Shown here: positions 49,888-58,927 of the stretch, piece after piece
Position numbering within the stretch: position 1 is the first letter of the stretch
How the letters are laid out: each line of letters opens with the position of its first letter
From: Pseudolabrys taiwanensis
GTDB lineage: Bacteria > Pseudomonadota > Alphaproteobacteria > Rhizobiales > Xanthobacteraceae
Assembly: GCF_003367395.1 (NCBI RefSeq)
Contig: NZ_CP031417.1
Coordinates: 1,302,001-1,366,000 of the forward strand
DNA: 64,000 nt
Direction of reading: 5' to 3'
The notes under the pieces: model-generated
Database searches by the model: none
The model's input: the letters and a program-made list of their open reading frames with translations, nothing else
Told to the model about the DNA's origin: nothing
Translations under genes and position numbers: made by a program

Positions 49888-50316
49888 TCACCGGGCGCTT
49901 CCCTCAAAGGAAGCGCCCGTTTTCTTTTGCGACTTCGCTTTCTCGCTCCGCACGGACACGCGGTACCTGAGCGACCACGCGACCAATCCATTGAACATCG
50001 GTTGCAAGGCGTAAGCCGCCTCGGTCAGTTCGTACTCGACGCGCGGCGGAACTTCGGCAAAGGCGGTGCGCAGCACAAGCCCGCTTTGCTCCAGCTCGCG
50101 CAACTGCATCGTTAACATCTGTTGCGTGACGCCGGGCAACGCACGCCGCAATTCACCGAAGCGGCCAGGTCCATCGACCAACAAGCAGAGGATGCGGACC
50201 TTCCATTTGCCGGAGAATGCGCGAATGGCGTTCAGGAACGCGACGACATCCTCGTCGGTCGGCAGATGGCAGTCGGCGCATGCGTCGGCAGATTGCTCGA
50301 TAGTATGATTTTCCAT
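49888..50316 (-). CDS. HxlR-family transcriptional regulator
   Basis: 142 residues from MENHTIEQSA; an ATG four codons upstream is possible. Winged helix of the HxlR type: FSGKWKVRILCLLVDGPGRFGELRRAL, in parts, then TQQMLTMQLRELEQSGLVLRT and PPRVEYELTEAAYALQPM. A Cys13-x-x-Cys16 pair and Cys44 could sense redox or electrophiles, as in quinone-sensing HxlR proteins. It is divergent from a reductase gene that is probably its target. The last residues overlap the glnA terminator. Confidence 0.9.
   Translation of the reverse strand: MENHTIEQSADACADCHLPTDEDVVAFLNAIRAFSGKWKVRILCLLVDGPGRFGELRRALPGVTQQMLTMQLRELEQSGLVLRTAFAEVPPRVEYELTEAAYALQPMFNGLVAWSLRYRVSVRSEKAKSQKKTGASFEGSAR
49892..49928 (+). terminator. 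Rho-independent terminator of glnA
   Basis: Stem CGGGCGCTTCC / GGAAGCGCCCG (11 bp, perfect), loop CTCAAA, then TTTTCTTTT. It overlaps the last codons of the convergent HxlR gene. Confidence 0.92.
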
Positions 50317-50434
50317 ACCAGGTCTCATTTTTCAGCGTACTTGATAAGCACCGTCGAACGGACGATCTCTGCCTCCAGAGTATGAAGGTTCACGCCATCT
50401 AAGCAACGGCGTGACCAACGGCAATGGAGTGCCC

Positions 50435-51478
50435 ATGAGCGTCGTTTTGGTGACCGGCGGATCTGGCTTTATCGGCAGCCAGTGCATCCTGCAGCTTTTG
50501 TCGGCCGGCCATCGAGTCCGTACCACCGTCCGCAACCCGCAGCGTGAAGGTGACGTGCGCGCATTATTGAAGCAAGCGGGCACCGATCCGGAAGACCGCC
50601 TCTCATTCGTTGCCGCCGATCTGCAATACGATCCCGGCTGGTCGGAAGCGGCCGCCGGCTGCGACTATGTCCTGCACGTCGCTTCGCCCTTTCCGCCTGG
50701 CATCCCCAAGAACGAGGACGAGCTCATCATCCCGGCACGCGATGGCACGTTGCGCGTGCTGCGCGCCGCGCGCGACGCCGGCGTCAAGCGCGTGGTGATG
50801 ACCTCGTCCTTCGCCGCGATTGGCTACGGGCACGAGCAGCGCACCATGCCGTACGACGAAACCGACTGGACCAACCTGGATGGCACTGATGTCTCCGCTT
50901 ACGCCAAATCCAAGACGTTGGCTGAACGCGCCGCATGGGACTTCATCGCCCGCGAAGGCAAGGGCCTCGAGCTTTGCGTCGTCAACCCGGTCGCCGTGTT
51001 CGGGCCGCTTCTGACGAGCGACATGTCGCCCTCGATCCTCCTGATCCAGCGCCTGATGAGCGGCAGCCTGCCCGCATGTCCGCGCCTCTATTTCGGCGTC
51101 GTCGACGTGCGCGACGTCGCCGATCTCCATTTGCGCGCCATGACGCATGCGGCGGCCAAGGGCGAGCGCTTCCTCGCCATCGCGGACAACATCCTGTCGA
51201 TGCAAGACGTCGCCATGGTTCTGAGAAATCGTATGGGTACGAACGCGCGGAAGGTGCCGACGCGCCAACTGCCTGACTGGCTCATGAGAGTCGTCGCGCT
51301 GTTCGATCCGGCCGCGCGCCTGATCCTGCCGGAACTCGGCAAAAAGAAGGGCGCCACCAACGAAAAGGCACGACGCCTGCTGCAATGGGCGCCGCGCTCC
51401 AGCGAGGAAGCGATCGTCGCCACCGCGCAAAGCTTGGTCGAGCTCGGCCTGCTCAAGGGCGCCGCCGCGTCCGCCTAA
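50435..51478 (+). CDS. NAD(P)-dependent epimerase/reductase (dihydroflavonol-reductase-like SDR)
   Basis: 347 residues from MSVVLVTGGSGFIGSQC, the extended-SDR nucleotide site GGSGFIG. Other motifs: LHVASPFP, VVMTSSFAAIGYG, and catalytic YAKSK (Tyr/Lys), with NPVAVFGPLL downstream. This pattern is of the aldehyde/dihydroflavonol reductase group, which reduces ketones or aldehydes with NADPH. It is divergent from an HxlR regulator, a frequent pairing. The substrate is unknown. Confidence 0.88.
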   Translation: MSVVLVTGGSGFIGSQCILQLLSAGHRVRTTVRNPQREGDVRALLKQAGTDPEDRLSFVAADLQYDPGWSEAAAGCDYVLHVASPFPPGIPKNEDELIIPARDGTLRVLRAARDAGVKRVVMTSSFAAIGYGHEQRTMPYDETDWTNLDGTDVSAYAKSKTLAERAAWDFIAREGKGLELCVVNPVAVFGPLLTSDMSPSILLIQRLMSGSLPACPRLYFGVVDVRDVADLHLRAMTHAAAKGERFLAIADNILSMQDVAMVLRNRMGTNARKVPTRQLPDWLMRVVALFDPAARLILPELGKKKGATNEKARRLLQWAPRSSEEAIVATAQSLVELGLLKGAAASA

Positions 51479-51510
51479 GGTCACAGCCTGAAATCATCGG
51501 CCGTGTGCCC

Positions 51511-52725
51511 TCAGGCGGTGCAGAGCCGCTCATGCCGATGGGCCGCCATGGCAGCCGCGAGCGAAATCAGCGACAGGACGATGACGGCGCCGCCATAGAT
51601 GTAACTCGCCGCCTCAAGGCCGAGCAGCGGCGCCGCAAAGCCGACGGCTATCGCCGGCAGGCTGAAGGCGAGATAGCTCTCGACATAGAGTGCCGCGAGC
51701 AGCGCGCCCCGCTCGTGCGCTTCGGCGAGCGGCATCACCGCGCGCATGCTACCGAAGAAGCCGCCGCCCCAACCGAAGCCGGCGATCAATGTGCCCGCGA
51801 GCATCCACGGGATCGAATGACGATGCACGCCCCACAAGGTCACGGCGACGCCGAGCGACAAGACGGTGGTGCCGATCATCAATATCTGACGGGAGTGGCG
51901 GAGCCGCAAAGCGAGGATCGCGATGCCGCCGCTTAGGGTCAGCGCCGCGACGACGACGCCGCCGATCATCGGCGAGGTCAGGCCAGTCGCCGTGCGGATC
52001 AAAGACGGCATCAGTGACAGATAGAAACCGCCGAGCGCCCAGATTGCGATATTCGCCGGTGTGATCGTTAGCAGCATCGTCCGCGCCCGCGCCGGCACCA
52101 CGATCTGCGGCCGTAGCGAAGCCCAGGCGCCAGGCCGCGGCGCGACCGTCTCCGGGATCCAGGCCATCACCACCACGACCTGCACGGCGTAGACGAGCGC
52201 CAGCAGGCCATAGACGAGTTCGAAGGGCGCCGGCGCGTAAGCGACCAGGATCCCTGAGCCGAGCGCGCCAAGCGCCATGCCAGTCAATGGCGCGATCGCG
52301 TTGATCATCGGGCCCCGTTGGCGTTCGACGTCGAGAAGCTGGGCGCCGAGCGCGGTCACTGCGATGCCGGTGGCGAAGCCCTGCAACAGTCGCGCGCCGA
52401 TCAGCCAATGCGGCGAGGTTGCGACCATAAACAAGGCGAGCGACGCGAGATTGAGGATCAGCGAGCCGAGGATCACCCTCTTGCGGCCGATGTGGTCCGA
52501 TAATGATCCCACCGTCAGAAGGGCCACCAGCATCCCCAGCGCATACAGCGCAAAGATCACGGTCAGCATCACCGGCGCCATGCTCCAGTGATCCTGATAC
52601 AGCCGATAAAGGGGCGTCGGCGCGCTGGAGGCAGCGAATACCGTGGTGAGGCCCGCGGCGGCGAAGGCCAAGGTCGCGCGGGAGCGGGGCGGACGGGACT
52701 CAGATCCGATGTGGAGACTGGACAT
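51511..52725 (-). CDS. MFS transporter
   Basis: 404 residues with twelve helices. Motif A is VGSLSDHIGRKRVIL; LIGARLLQGFATGIAVTALGA is TM4-5. The N-terminal SSAPTPLYRLYQDHW is typical of a group of MFS exporters next to TetR genes in proteobacteria. It is a putative drug/metabolite exporter. The divergent TetR gene is 133 bp away, with a 31-bp palindrome between, so TetR control is likely. Confidence 0.9.
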   Translation of the reverse strand: MSSLHIGSESRPPRSRATLAFAAAGLTTVFAASSAPTPLYRLYQDHWSMAPVMLTVIFALYALGMLVALLTVGSLSDHIGRKRVILGSLILNLASLALFMVATSPHWLIGARLLQGFATGIAVTALGAQLLDVERQRGPMINAIAPLTGMALGALGSGILVAYAPAPFELVYGLLALVYAVQVVVVMAWIPETVAPRPGAWASLRPQIVVPARARTMLLTITPANIAIWALGGFYLSLMPSLIRTATGLTSPMIGGVVVAALTLSGGIAILALRLRHSRQILMIGTTVLSLGVAVTLWGVHRHSIPWMLAGTLIAGFGWGGGFFGSMRAVMPLAEAHERGALLAALYVESYLAFSLPAIAVGFAAPLLGLEAASYIYGGAVIVLSLISLAAAMAAHRHERLCTA

Positions 52726-52772
52726 GCGGCACCTAAACGCTAAATATTGGACTTAGCAGATAGGTTATTCGC

Positions 52773-52803
52773 GTCACTAACGCAAATATTTTGCATTAGC
52801 GAC
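52773..52803. promoter_or_regulatory. 31-bp palindrome, candidate operator of the TetR/MFS pair
   Basis: Arms GTCACTAACGCAAA and TTTGCATTAGCGAC around TAT pair at 12 of 14 positions. A related weaker repeat, GCTAA...TTAGC, lies at 52739-52757. Both are in the spacer between the MFS gene and its TetR regulator. Confidence 0.65.
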
Positions 52804-52858
52804 ATTTGCCACCGGCGCTCACGAGTCCGTGAGGCGTCAAAAACGGTTCATCAGGGCC

Positions 52859-53416
52859 ATGTCCGGCAAGGAAAGACGCTTCGGCGGTCGTAGTGCCCGC
52901 ATCCAGGCCTCGGTTCACCAGGCCGTCGAGGCCCTGACAAGCGAGATGGACCGCGACGAGCTGACCGTCCCGCTGATCGCCGCACGGGCGGGCGTGACGC
53001 CCTCGACGATCTACCGGCGCTGGGGCGGCCTGTCTGAGTTGATGGCCGATGTTGCCGTCAAACGTCTGCGCCCGATTGGCAGCCCGCTCGACACCGGTAC
53101 CCTCACGGGCGACCTCGAAGCCTGGAGCGAGCAGTTCATGGAGGAGATGTCATCCGATGTCGGCCGCGCCATGATCCGCGACGTCTGCGGCGATGCCTCA
53201 AACGCGGCGAACGCCTGCACCTGCTGCGGCTACACCATCGACCAACTCACGACGATCAGTGTCCGCGCCGCCGACCGGGGCGAGACCGCGCCGCCGGTCA
53301 ATGACCTCATCGACCTCATCGTCGCGCCGATCATGTACCGCATTCTCTATGGCGGGGTCGCGCTCACCTCCACCTATTGCAAGATGTTGGTCGCCCGCGC
53401 GCTTGCTGCGCCGTGA
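52859..53416 (+). CDS. TetR-family regulator with a cysteine cluster
   Basis: 185 residues from MSGKERRFGG; in-frame codons upstream lie over AT-rich operator DNA and are unlikely to be translated. Helix-turn-helix: ELTVPLIAARAGVTPSTIYRRWG. The ligand domain has Cys110, Cys120, Cys122, Cys123 and Cys174, four of them in the stretch DVCGDASNAANACTCCGY. That is unusual for this TetR type and suggests a thiol- or metal-responsive sensor. It should repress the divergent MFS gene. Confidence 0.9.
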   Translation: MSGKERRFGGRSARIQASVHQAVEALTSEMDRDELTVPLIAARAGVTPSTIYRRWGGLSELMADVAVKRLRPIGSPLDTGTLTGDLEAWSEQFMEEMSSDVGRAMIRDVCGDASNAANACTCCGYTIDQLTTISVRAADRGETAPPVNDLIDLIVAPIMYRILYGGVALTSTYCKMLVARALAAP

Positions 53417-53503
53417 AGTCTCGCGCCTTTACCTCGGATTTAGACCGGGACGTTACGGTGCCGGCGCTTGGCCCGTCGTCCGGGCCTCCCCAATGGCGCG
53501 TGA

Positions 53504-54601
53504 ATGCCTATGGCCCACCGCATCCTGATCACCGGCGCCGCCGGCTATATCGGCACGATGCTTTGCGACCGCATGTCGGAACGAAGCGACGTCGAGAGCA
53601 TTATCGGCGTCGACCTCAAACCGATGCCCGAGGCGCTCCGCAGCAATCCGAAACTGATCTGGATTATCGGCAATACGGCCGAACCCGCATGGCAAGTGGC
53701 GGCGGGAGCCGCCCGCCCTGACATTGTCGTGCATACGGCCTGGCGCATTCGCGAGCCCTACGGTCCCGCAAATAGCAGCAATATCGCCGGCAGCGACGCG
53801 GTCTTCGATTTTGCCTTCGCGGCGCCGTCGGTGAAAAAGCTGATCCATTTCTCGACGGTGGCGAGCTACGGCGCGCGCGCCGACAACAGCATCGCGCAGC
53901 GCTTCACCGAAGAGGCTCCTTTCCGCCCGACCGACTTTGGCTACGCCGAAGAGAAACGCATTGCCGAACAGCATCTGGAACAGCGGTTCGCAGAGAGCGA
54001 TAAGACCAAGCAAGTCGCAGTCCTGCGTCCGGCCGCGGTCACCGGCCCGCGCGGACGCAGCCGGGCGTCGCTGTTCGGACTGCAGTCGGCGCTGAACGGC
54101 AGCTTCAAGGGTTCTCCGGTCGCGCGCCTCGTAACGCTGCTGATGAACCTCATTCCGGTGACGCCGCAGTGGTGCCGGCAATTCGTGCACGAAGACGATC
54201 TGAGCGCCGTCGTCCTCATGCTGGCCTTCGGCACGCTGCTTTCGGCCTACAGCAGGTTCAACGTCAGCCCGCCGGACGAGCCGATGACCGCCCGTGAGGT
54301 CGCCGCAGCCTTTCAGAAAAGACTGATCAAAGTCCATCCGTATCTGATCCGCCTTGCATTCCTTCTCGCCTGGCACGGCACCCGTGGCCGCATTCCAACC
54401 GCTCGCGGCGTGTGGCGATCGTACTCCTACCCGCTCGCGGTCGACGGCTCGGCGCTAACCCGGGCCTATGGCTACCAGTACCAATATGGCACCAAAGATG
54501 CTTTCACCAAGAACGTCGGGCACTATGCAACGATGTCAGCCATGCCGTATGCAGGCGCACCGGAAATGCCGGACCTGAATGGGATCAAAACTGCCCTGTG
54601 A
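53504..54601 (+). CDS. NAD-dependent epimerase/dehydratase (extended SDR)
   Basis: 365 residues. Rossmann site [19 protein letters not shown] near the start, [28 protein letters not shown], and Tyr/Lys in [28 protein letters not shown] and [12 protein letters not shown] are typical of UDP-sugar-epimerase-like SDRs. A second ATG two codons on is also possible. The stop overlaps the glutaminase start (GTGA), so the two are co-translated. The substrate is unknown. Confidence 0.88.
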   Translation: MPMAHRILITGAAGYIGTMLCDRMSERSDVESIIGVDLKPMPEALRSNPKLIWIIGNTAEPAWQVAAGAARPDIVVHTAWRIREPYGPANSSNIAGSDAVFDFAFAAPSVKKLIHFSTVASYGARADNSIAQRFTEEAPFRPTDFGYAEEKRIAEQHLEQRFAESDKTKQVAVLRPAAVTGPRGRSRASLFGLQSALNGSFKGSPVARLVTLLMNLIPVTPQWCRQFVHEDDLSAVVLMLAFGTLLSAYSRFNVSPPDEPMTAREVAAAFQKRLIKVHPYLIRLAFLLAWHGTRGRIPTARGVWRSYSYPLAVDGSALTRAYGYQYQYGTKDAFTKNVGHYATMSAMPYAGAPEMPDLNGIKTAL

Positions 54602-55527
54602 GCGCTATCGAGCAAGTCGTTCGTGAGATCGCCGAGGAGATGCGCGAGCGGCCGGACCGCGGCGACGTGGCGAGCTACATTCCGGAGCTGGCGCGCGTCG
54701 ATGCCGGCCAGTTCGGCCTCGTCGTCATCGACGCCGACGACAATGTCGCTGTGGGCGGCGATGCCGACGTCCCCTTCTCCATTCAAAGCATCTCGAAGGT
54801 GTTCACCCTGACCCTCGCGCTGGGCAGGGTTGGCGATCGCCTGTGGGAGCGCGTCGGCCGCGAGCCCTCCGGCAGCCCCTTCAACTCGGTTGTGCAACTC
54901 GAATACGAGCGCGGCCGGCCACGCAATCCTTTCATCAATGCGGGCGCGATCGCCGTCACCGATCTGATTCTATCCGGCCATCAGCCACGCGAAGCGCTGG
55001 GTGATATCCTGCGCTTTATGCAATTCCTCGCCGAGGACAGTTCGATCGCCATCGACGAGGCGGTCGCAGCCTCGGAGCAGCGGACCGGCTTCCGCAACGC
55101 CGCGCTCGCCAATTACATGAAGTCGTTCGGCGTCTTGGATAATCCCGTGGACTACACGCTGGGGGTTTATTTTCATCACTGCGCCATTGCCATGTCGTGC
55201 CGGCAGTTGGCGATGGCCGGCCGATTTCTCGCCTACAATGGCCGAAATCCCTCGACCGGTTTGTCGGTGGTCCAGGCCGAGCGGGCGCGGCGCATCAACG
55301 CCATCATGCTGACGTGCGGGCACTACGATGGTTCAGGCGAGTTCGCGTATCGGGTCGGTCTGCCTGGCAAGAGCGGCGTGGGCGGAGGCATCCTGGCGAT
55401 CGCGCCCGGGAAGGCGTCGATTGCCGTATGGTCGCCCGGTCTCGACGCCAACGGAAACTCGCACCTTGGGCGCGTCGCACTCGAGGCGCTGACCAAGCGC
55501 CTCGGCTGGTCCATCTTCGGCGCCTGA
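54598..55527 (+). CDS. glsA: Glutaminase
   Basis: 309 residues from a GTG that overlaps the previous stop; the family start ([12 protein letters not shown], then [10 protein letters not shown]) begins just after it. The serine-dependent beta-lactamase-like active site is Ser64-x-x-Lys67 in [50 protein letters not shown] and [14 protein letters not shown] are all diagnostic of GlsA. It hydrolyses glutamine to glutamate and ammonia, the reverse sense to the two glutamine synthetases nearby. Confidence 0.95.
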   Translation: MSAIEQVVREIAEEMRERPDRGDVASYIPELARVDAGQFGLVVIDADDNVAVGGDADVPFSIQSISKVFTLTLALGRVGDRLWERVGREPSGSPFNSVVQLEYERGRPRNPFINAGAIAVTDLILSGHQPREALGDILRFMQFLAEDSSIAIDEAVAASEQRTGFRNAALANYMKSFGVLDNPVDYTLGVYFHHCAIAMSCRQLAMAGRFLAYNGRNPSTGLSVVQAERARRINAIMLTCGHYDGSGEFAYRVGLPGKSGVGGGILAIAPGKASIAVWSPGLDANGNSHLGRVALEALTKRLGWSIFGA

Positions 55528-55541
55528 GGCTCGCTTCAGAC

Positions 55542-55742
55542 CTAGTTTTTACGAGTCCGGTCAGCGTCCCGCAGGGCCTCTTCGTGATACCAAGCGCTTC
55601 CCAGCGCCGCGGCAACGGCGCGCGATGGCACCATTCTCTTGTCGTCCGTTGAAGGCCGTTCGTAAGACGCACCTGACGCGAAGCGACCGCGCGCGGGGAA
55701 CGCGTAGATCTTTGCCGACTCGCGATGCACATTGGTCGTCAT
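55542..55742 (-). CDS. DUF2735 small protein next to glnII
   Basis: 66 residues from MTTNVHRESAKIYAFPARGR, with AAGGAG before the start. The HRESAKIY.FPARGR pattern and the C-terminal SAWYHEEAL.DA..RK fit DUF2735, known from Rhizobiales beside type II glutamine synthetase genes. There is no signal peptide or membrane helix. The function is unknown; the linkage suggests a modulator in nitrogen assimilation. It is divergent from glnII across a 351-bp regulatory region. Confidence 0.85.
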   Translation of the reverse strand: MTTNVHRESAKIYAFPARGRFASGASYERPSTDDKRMVPSRAVAAALGSAWYHEEALRDADRTRKN

Positions 55743-55879
55743 GGTTCGGCTCCTTCTGTCGTGCCGCACGCTCGCAATGTTCGTCTCGTATAATTCCCAT
55801 ATAGCGCGAGGGTTCTTGATTCTACGCAAAGACGCACATCAAATAATCGTTTGACTATATTTTGAGCATATTTTGCGAC

Positions 55880-55896
55880 TGCACGGGACCGGAGCA
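55880..55896. promoter_or_regulatory. NtrC-like binding site
   Basis: TGCACGGGACCGGAGCA matches the 17-bp NtrC consensus TGCAC-N7-GTGCA with one mismatch. It is about 90 bp upstream of the sigma-54 promoter, a normal enhancer distance. It could also act on the divergent DUF2735 gene. Confidence 0.65.
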
Positions 55897-55984
55897 CTAG
55901 GCCGACCAACGGCACTCGCTGTCCTTGCCCTGAAAAACAACAGCGTTTTTGGCGCAAACCAAGTCCAGCGGATCGCGCCCGGAC

Positions 55985-56001
55985 TGGCACGTTTCCTGCT
56001 T
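55985..56001 (+). promoter_or_regulatory. Sigma-54 promoter of glnII
   Basis: CTGGCACGTTTCCTGCTT has TGGCACG and TGC with GG and GC exactly ten bases apart. The start of transcription would be near 56011, about 80 nt before glnII. NtrC-dependent glnII promoters of this type are known in rhizobia. Confidence 0.88.
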
Positions 56002-56093
56002 GAAATCGTCCGGACGTTGGCGGCCGGGAGCCGTCGGCGGCTGAGGTACGCAAACGTATCCCACCTCGCGTCATCAGCTAACGAGAGAATCGC

Positions 56094-57131
56094 ATGGCAA
56101 AGTACAAGCTCGAGTACATATGGCTCGACGGCTACACGCCGGTCCCGAACCTGCGTGGCAAAACTCAGATCAAAGAATTCGACTACTTCCCGACGCTGGA
56201 GCAGCTTCCGCTCTGGGGCTTCGACGGCTCGTCGACCCAGCAGGCCGAAGGCCACTCGTCGGACTGCGTGCTCAAGCCAGTCGCGGTCTTCCCCGACGCC
56301 ACGCGCACCAATGGCGTGCTCGTCATGTGCGAAGTCATGATGCCGGATGGCGTCACGCCGCACCCGTCGAACAAGCGCGCGACCATCCTCGACGATGAAG
56401 GCGCATGGTTCGGCTTCGAGCAGGAGTACTTCTTCTACAAGGACGGCCGTCCGCTCGGCTTCCCGACGGAAGGTTACCCGGCGCCGCAAGGCCCCTACTA
56501 CACCGGCGTCGGCTACAAGAACGTCGGCTCGGTTGCACGCCAGATCGTCGAAGAACATCTCGACCTCTGCCTCGCGGCCGGCATCAACCATGAAGGCATC
56601 AACGCCGAAGTGGCGAAGGGCCAGTGGGAATTCCAGATCTTCGGCAAGGGCTCCAAAACCGCCGCCGACCAGATGTGGATGGCCCGCTACATCATGATGC
56701 GCCTGACCGAGAAGTACGGCATCGACATCGAATGGCATTGCAAGCCGCTCGGCGACACCGACTGGAACGGTTCGGGCATGCACTCGAACTTCTCGACCAA
56801 GCATATGCGCGAAGTCGGCGGTAAGGACTATTTCGAATCACTGATGAAGCAGTTCGAGAAGAACCTCGATCAGCACATCGCGGTGTACGGTCCGGACAAC
56901 GATAAGCGTCTGACCGGCAAGCACGAGACGGCGCCGTGGAACAAGTTCAGCTACGGCGTGGCCGATCGCGGCGCCTCGATCCGCGTGCCGCACTCGTTCG
57001 TCAACAATGGCTACAAGGGCTATCTGGAAGATCGTCGCCCGAACTCCATGGGCGATCCCTACCAGATCGCGTCGCAGATCCTGAAGACCATCTCGGAAGT
57101 GCCGACGGGCGCGAAGGCTGCTGCGGCCTGA
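56094..57131 (+). CDS. glnII: Glutamine synthetase type II
   Basis: 345 residues, the short eukaryote-like GSII. MAKYKLEYIWLDGY start, LWGFDGSSTQQAEGHSSDC (in parts), WFGFEQEYFFY, GINHEGINAEVAKGQWEFQI (in parts), DWNGSGMHSNFST, and HETAPWNKFSYGVADRGASIR (in parts). There is no adenylylation Tyr loop of GSI, so it is not controlled by GlnE. It is induced by nitrogen limitation through NtrC in rhizobia, and the promoter seen here agrees with that. Confidence 0.98.
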   Translation: MAKYKLEYIWLDGYTPVPNLRGKTQIKEFDYFPTLEQLPLWGFDGSSTQQAEGHSSDCVLKPVAVFPDATRTNGVLVMCEVMMPDGVTPHPSNKRATILDDEGAWFGFEQEYFFYKDGRPLGFPTEGYPAPQGPYYTGVGYKNVGSVARQIVEEHLDLCLAAGINHEGINAEVAKGQWEFQIFGKGSKTAADQMWMARYIMMRLTEKYGIDIEWHCKPLGDTDWNGSGMHSNFSTKHMREVGGKDYFESLMKQFEKNLDQHIAVYGPDNDKRLTGKHETAPWNKFSYGVADRGASIRVPHSFVNNGYKGYLEDRRPNSMGDPYQIASQILKTISEVPTGAKAAAA

Positions 57132-57168
57132 GGCCCGACTGACCTCCTTGCTTCCCAAGCAACTCGAT

Positions 57169-57202
57169 GGGCGCTCTCTCCGGAGAGCGCCCTTTTTCTT
57201 TT
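57169..57202 (+). terminator. Rho-independent terminator of glnII
   Basis: Perfect 10-bp stem GGGCGCTCTC / GAGAGCGCCC with a 4-base loop, then TTTTTCTTTT. Confidence 0.92.
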
Positions 57203-57216
57203 GAGCAAAGGAGTTG

Positions 57217-57468
57217 TCAGCCGATCAGCAGGATCGAAACGGCGAGCACGGCAAGGCCGGCGACAACGCCGGACACCGTCATCAGCATCTGCCGGCGTTG
57301 CCGCTTCGGACCATAGACGCCGGCGGCGCGGCGTGCCGCGATCAGCGCGGCGTCGAATTCCGCCGAGTTCGAGAAGGCGCAGGCAAGCGCAGTGCCCGCA
57401 CGCTCGGCATAAGCTTCAAGCGTAATCGTTTCTGGGGCCGTGCGGCCGGCAAGCGACATCCGTGACAT
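57217..57468 (-). CDS. Small protein with a C-terminal membrane helix, unknown function
   Basis: 83 residues from MSRMSLAGRTAPETITLEAY. The first 45 residues are soluble (TALACAFSNSAEFDAALIAA), then a basic patch GPKRQRRQ, then a helix TVSGVVAGLAVLAVSILLI to the C-terminus. This is the plan of a tail-anchored protein facing the cytoplasm. I do not recognise the family. It lies 52 bp downstream of the first diguanylate cyclase gene on the same strand and may be cotranscribed with it. Confidence 0.6.
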   Translation of the reverse strand: MSRMSLAGRTAPETITLEAYAERAGTALACAFSNSAEFDAALIAARRAAGVYGPKRQRRQMLMTVSGVVAGLAVLAVSILLIG

Positions 57469-57520
57469 GGCCGAACGATAGCGCCAGCATGGTAAATGTC
57501 CTGTTACCGACGCGCGCGGG

Positions 57521-58777
57521 TCACGCGGTCGCAGCTTGCGTCCGCCGCGCGGCCCGTTTGCGGATGGGGAAATACGCGATCTTGCCTCTCTCCTCCAGGT
57601 CAGCGCTCTCGGGCGCCGGCAGATCGTCGGCAGCTTCCACACGATTGCGGCCGTTGCGCTTGGCTTTGTAAAGCGCTTCATCGGCCCGGTTGATCAGCGC
57701 ATCGACGTCGGTCACCGCGGCATGCGATGTGGCCGCCCCGATCGAGACGGTACCGCCGATCGCATACTCGCCCACCACTTTGCCCGCGACCTCGAAATTA
57801 GTGCGCACCCGTTCGGCCACCTTGTGGGCAACCTCCATGTCGCCAGGCAGGATGGCAGCGAACTCTTCGCCGCCGAGGCGCGCCACGATGTCGGTCGCGC
57901 GCATGCTCGAGCCTGCTATCTGCCCGAATATGCGCAACACGTCGTCGCCGACGCCATGGCCGTAGGTGTCGTTGATCGACTTGAACTTATCGAGATCGAA
58001 CATCAACAGCGTCACGGGCTCACGGCGGCGGCCGCGCACCGCGCACAGATCGCGCGCATGCTCCATGAAGGCGCGACGGTTCAAAAGGCCGGTGAGCGCA
58101 TCGGTGGTCGCCGCGTGGCGATAGATATGCACGTGATGATCCTTGACCATCAGCAGCACGATGAAGGCCGTGCCGACGCCATAGATGATCGCTTCCAGCG
58201 CCAGCAAAGTAATCCAAGCGGGCGCGAAGGCCGGCAACAGGGCGCGGATGCCGATCGGCATTAGAAAGATCGCAGCGTGCAGCGACGGCACGACGAACGC
58301 GGCGAAACGCGAGAACATCGATTTGCGGCGCTCGCGCCAGAGCTCGAAGGCGATGACGAAGGTGTAAGCCGCGACCACCGATGTGGCCAAGGCGATACGG
58401 GTCACACTACCGACTTGCAGCGCCGTAAAGAGATTGACGATGAGCCAGCCGAGCGCGCCCCCGCAAGTGCCGAGCGGCGTGATGCGCCGGCCGTGAAACA
58501 GCCGCACGCCGCTCCAGATCATGCCGCAGGCAAGGAAGGTAAGCGCCTCGGGTACCGCGCGCGGCATGTCGAGCGCCGGCGTCGACGTATTCCACATCGC
58601 CATAGACGATGCGCCGATGAGATAGGCCGAGCCCCACCACGCGAGTGCGCGCACCTCACGCTGCTGCGCCCAGGCCAGAATGAGGAACAGCCCCAGCAGT
58701 GTCGCCAGGCTCACGGCGACGATGAGAAGAGTTGGGATATCGAGGGAAGAACCGTGCGCACCGGCCGCGGCTAGCAT
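57521..58777 (-). CDS. Membrane-bound diguanylate cyclase (GGDEF), first of a tandem pair
   Basis: 418 residues from MLAAAGAHGSSLDIPTLL. Six to seven N-terminal helices form a sensor of the type LDIPTLLIVAVSLATLLGLF ... RALAWWGSAYLIG. The C-terminal GGDEF domain (from DALTGLLNRRAFMEHA) has LLMFDLDKFKSINDTYGH and the active RLGGEEFAAILP. It makes cyclic di-GMP. No RxxD inhibitory site is seen five residues before GGEEF. It is a paralogue of the next gene. Confidence 0.92.
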   Translation of the reverse strand: MLAAAGAHGSSLDIPTLLIVAVSLATLLGLFLILAWAQQREVRALAWWGSAYLIGASSMAMWNTSTPALDMPRAVPEALTFLACGMIWSGVRLFHGRRITPLGTCGGALGWLIVNLFTALQVGSVTRIALATSVVAAYTFVIAFELWRERRKSMFSRFAAFVVPSLHAAIFLMPIGIRALLPAFAPAWITLLALEAIIYGVGTAFIVLLMVKDHHVHIYRHAATTDALTGLLNRRAFMEHARDLCAVRGRRREPVTLLMFDLDKFKSINDTYGHGVGDDVLRIFGQIAGSSMRATDIVARLGGEEFAAILPGDMEVAHKVAERVRTNFEVAGKVVGEYAIGGTVSIGAATSHAAVTDVDALINRADEALYKAKRNGRNRVEAADDLPAPESADLEERGKIAYFPIRKRAARRTQAATA

Positions 58778-58927
58778 TCTTGGCCCCTGCCGCCATCGCA
58801 TCCGTACTGGATGCCCGAATGGCGCGCGAGAAAGCTACGTCAGCAAACGTGCCGGAACGCTTGCGGCCTTCGTTACCCTTCGATGAAAAACTGCCCTGAA
58901 TTCGAAAAGATCGCCGTCCCACGCCGC

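Larger units (their letters stand above)
55743..56093. other. Regulatory region between DUF2735 and glnII
   Basis: 351 bp without a gene. AT-rich near the DUF2735 side (55790-55870, with an inverted TCAAA...TTTGA near 55832), then an NtrC-like site and a sigma-54 promoter facing glnII. The last 80 bp are the glnII leader. Confidence 0.7.
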
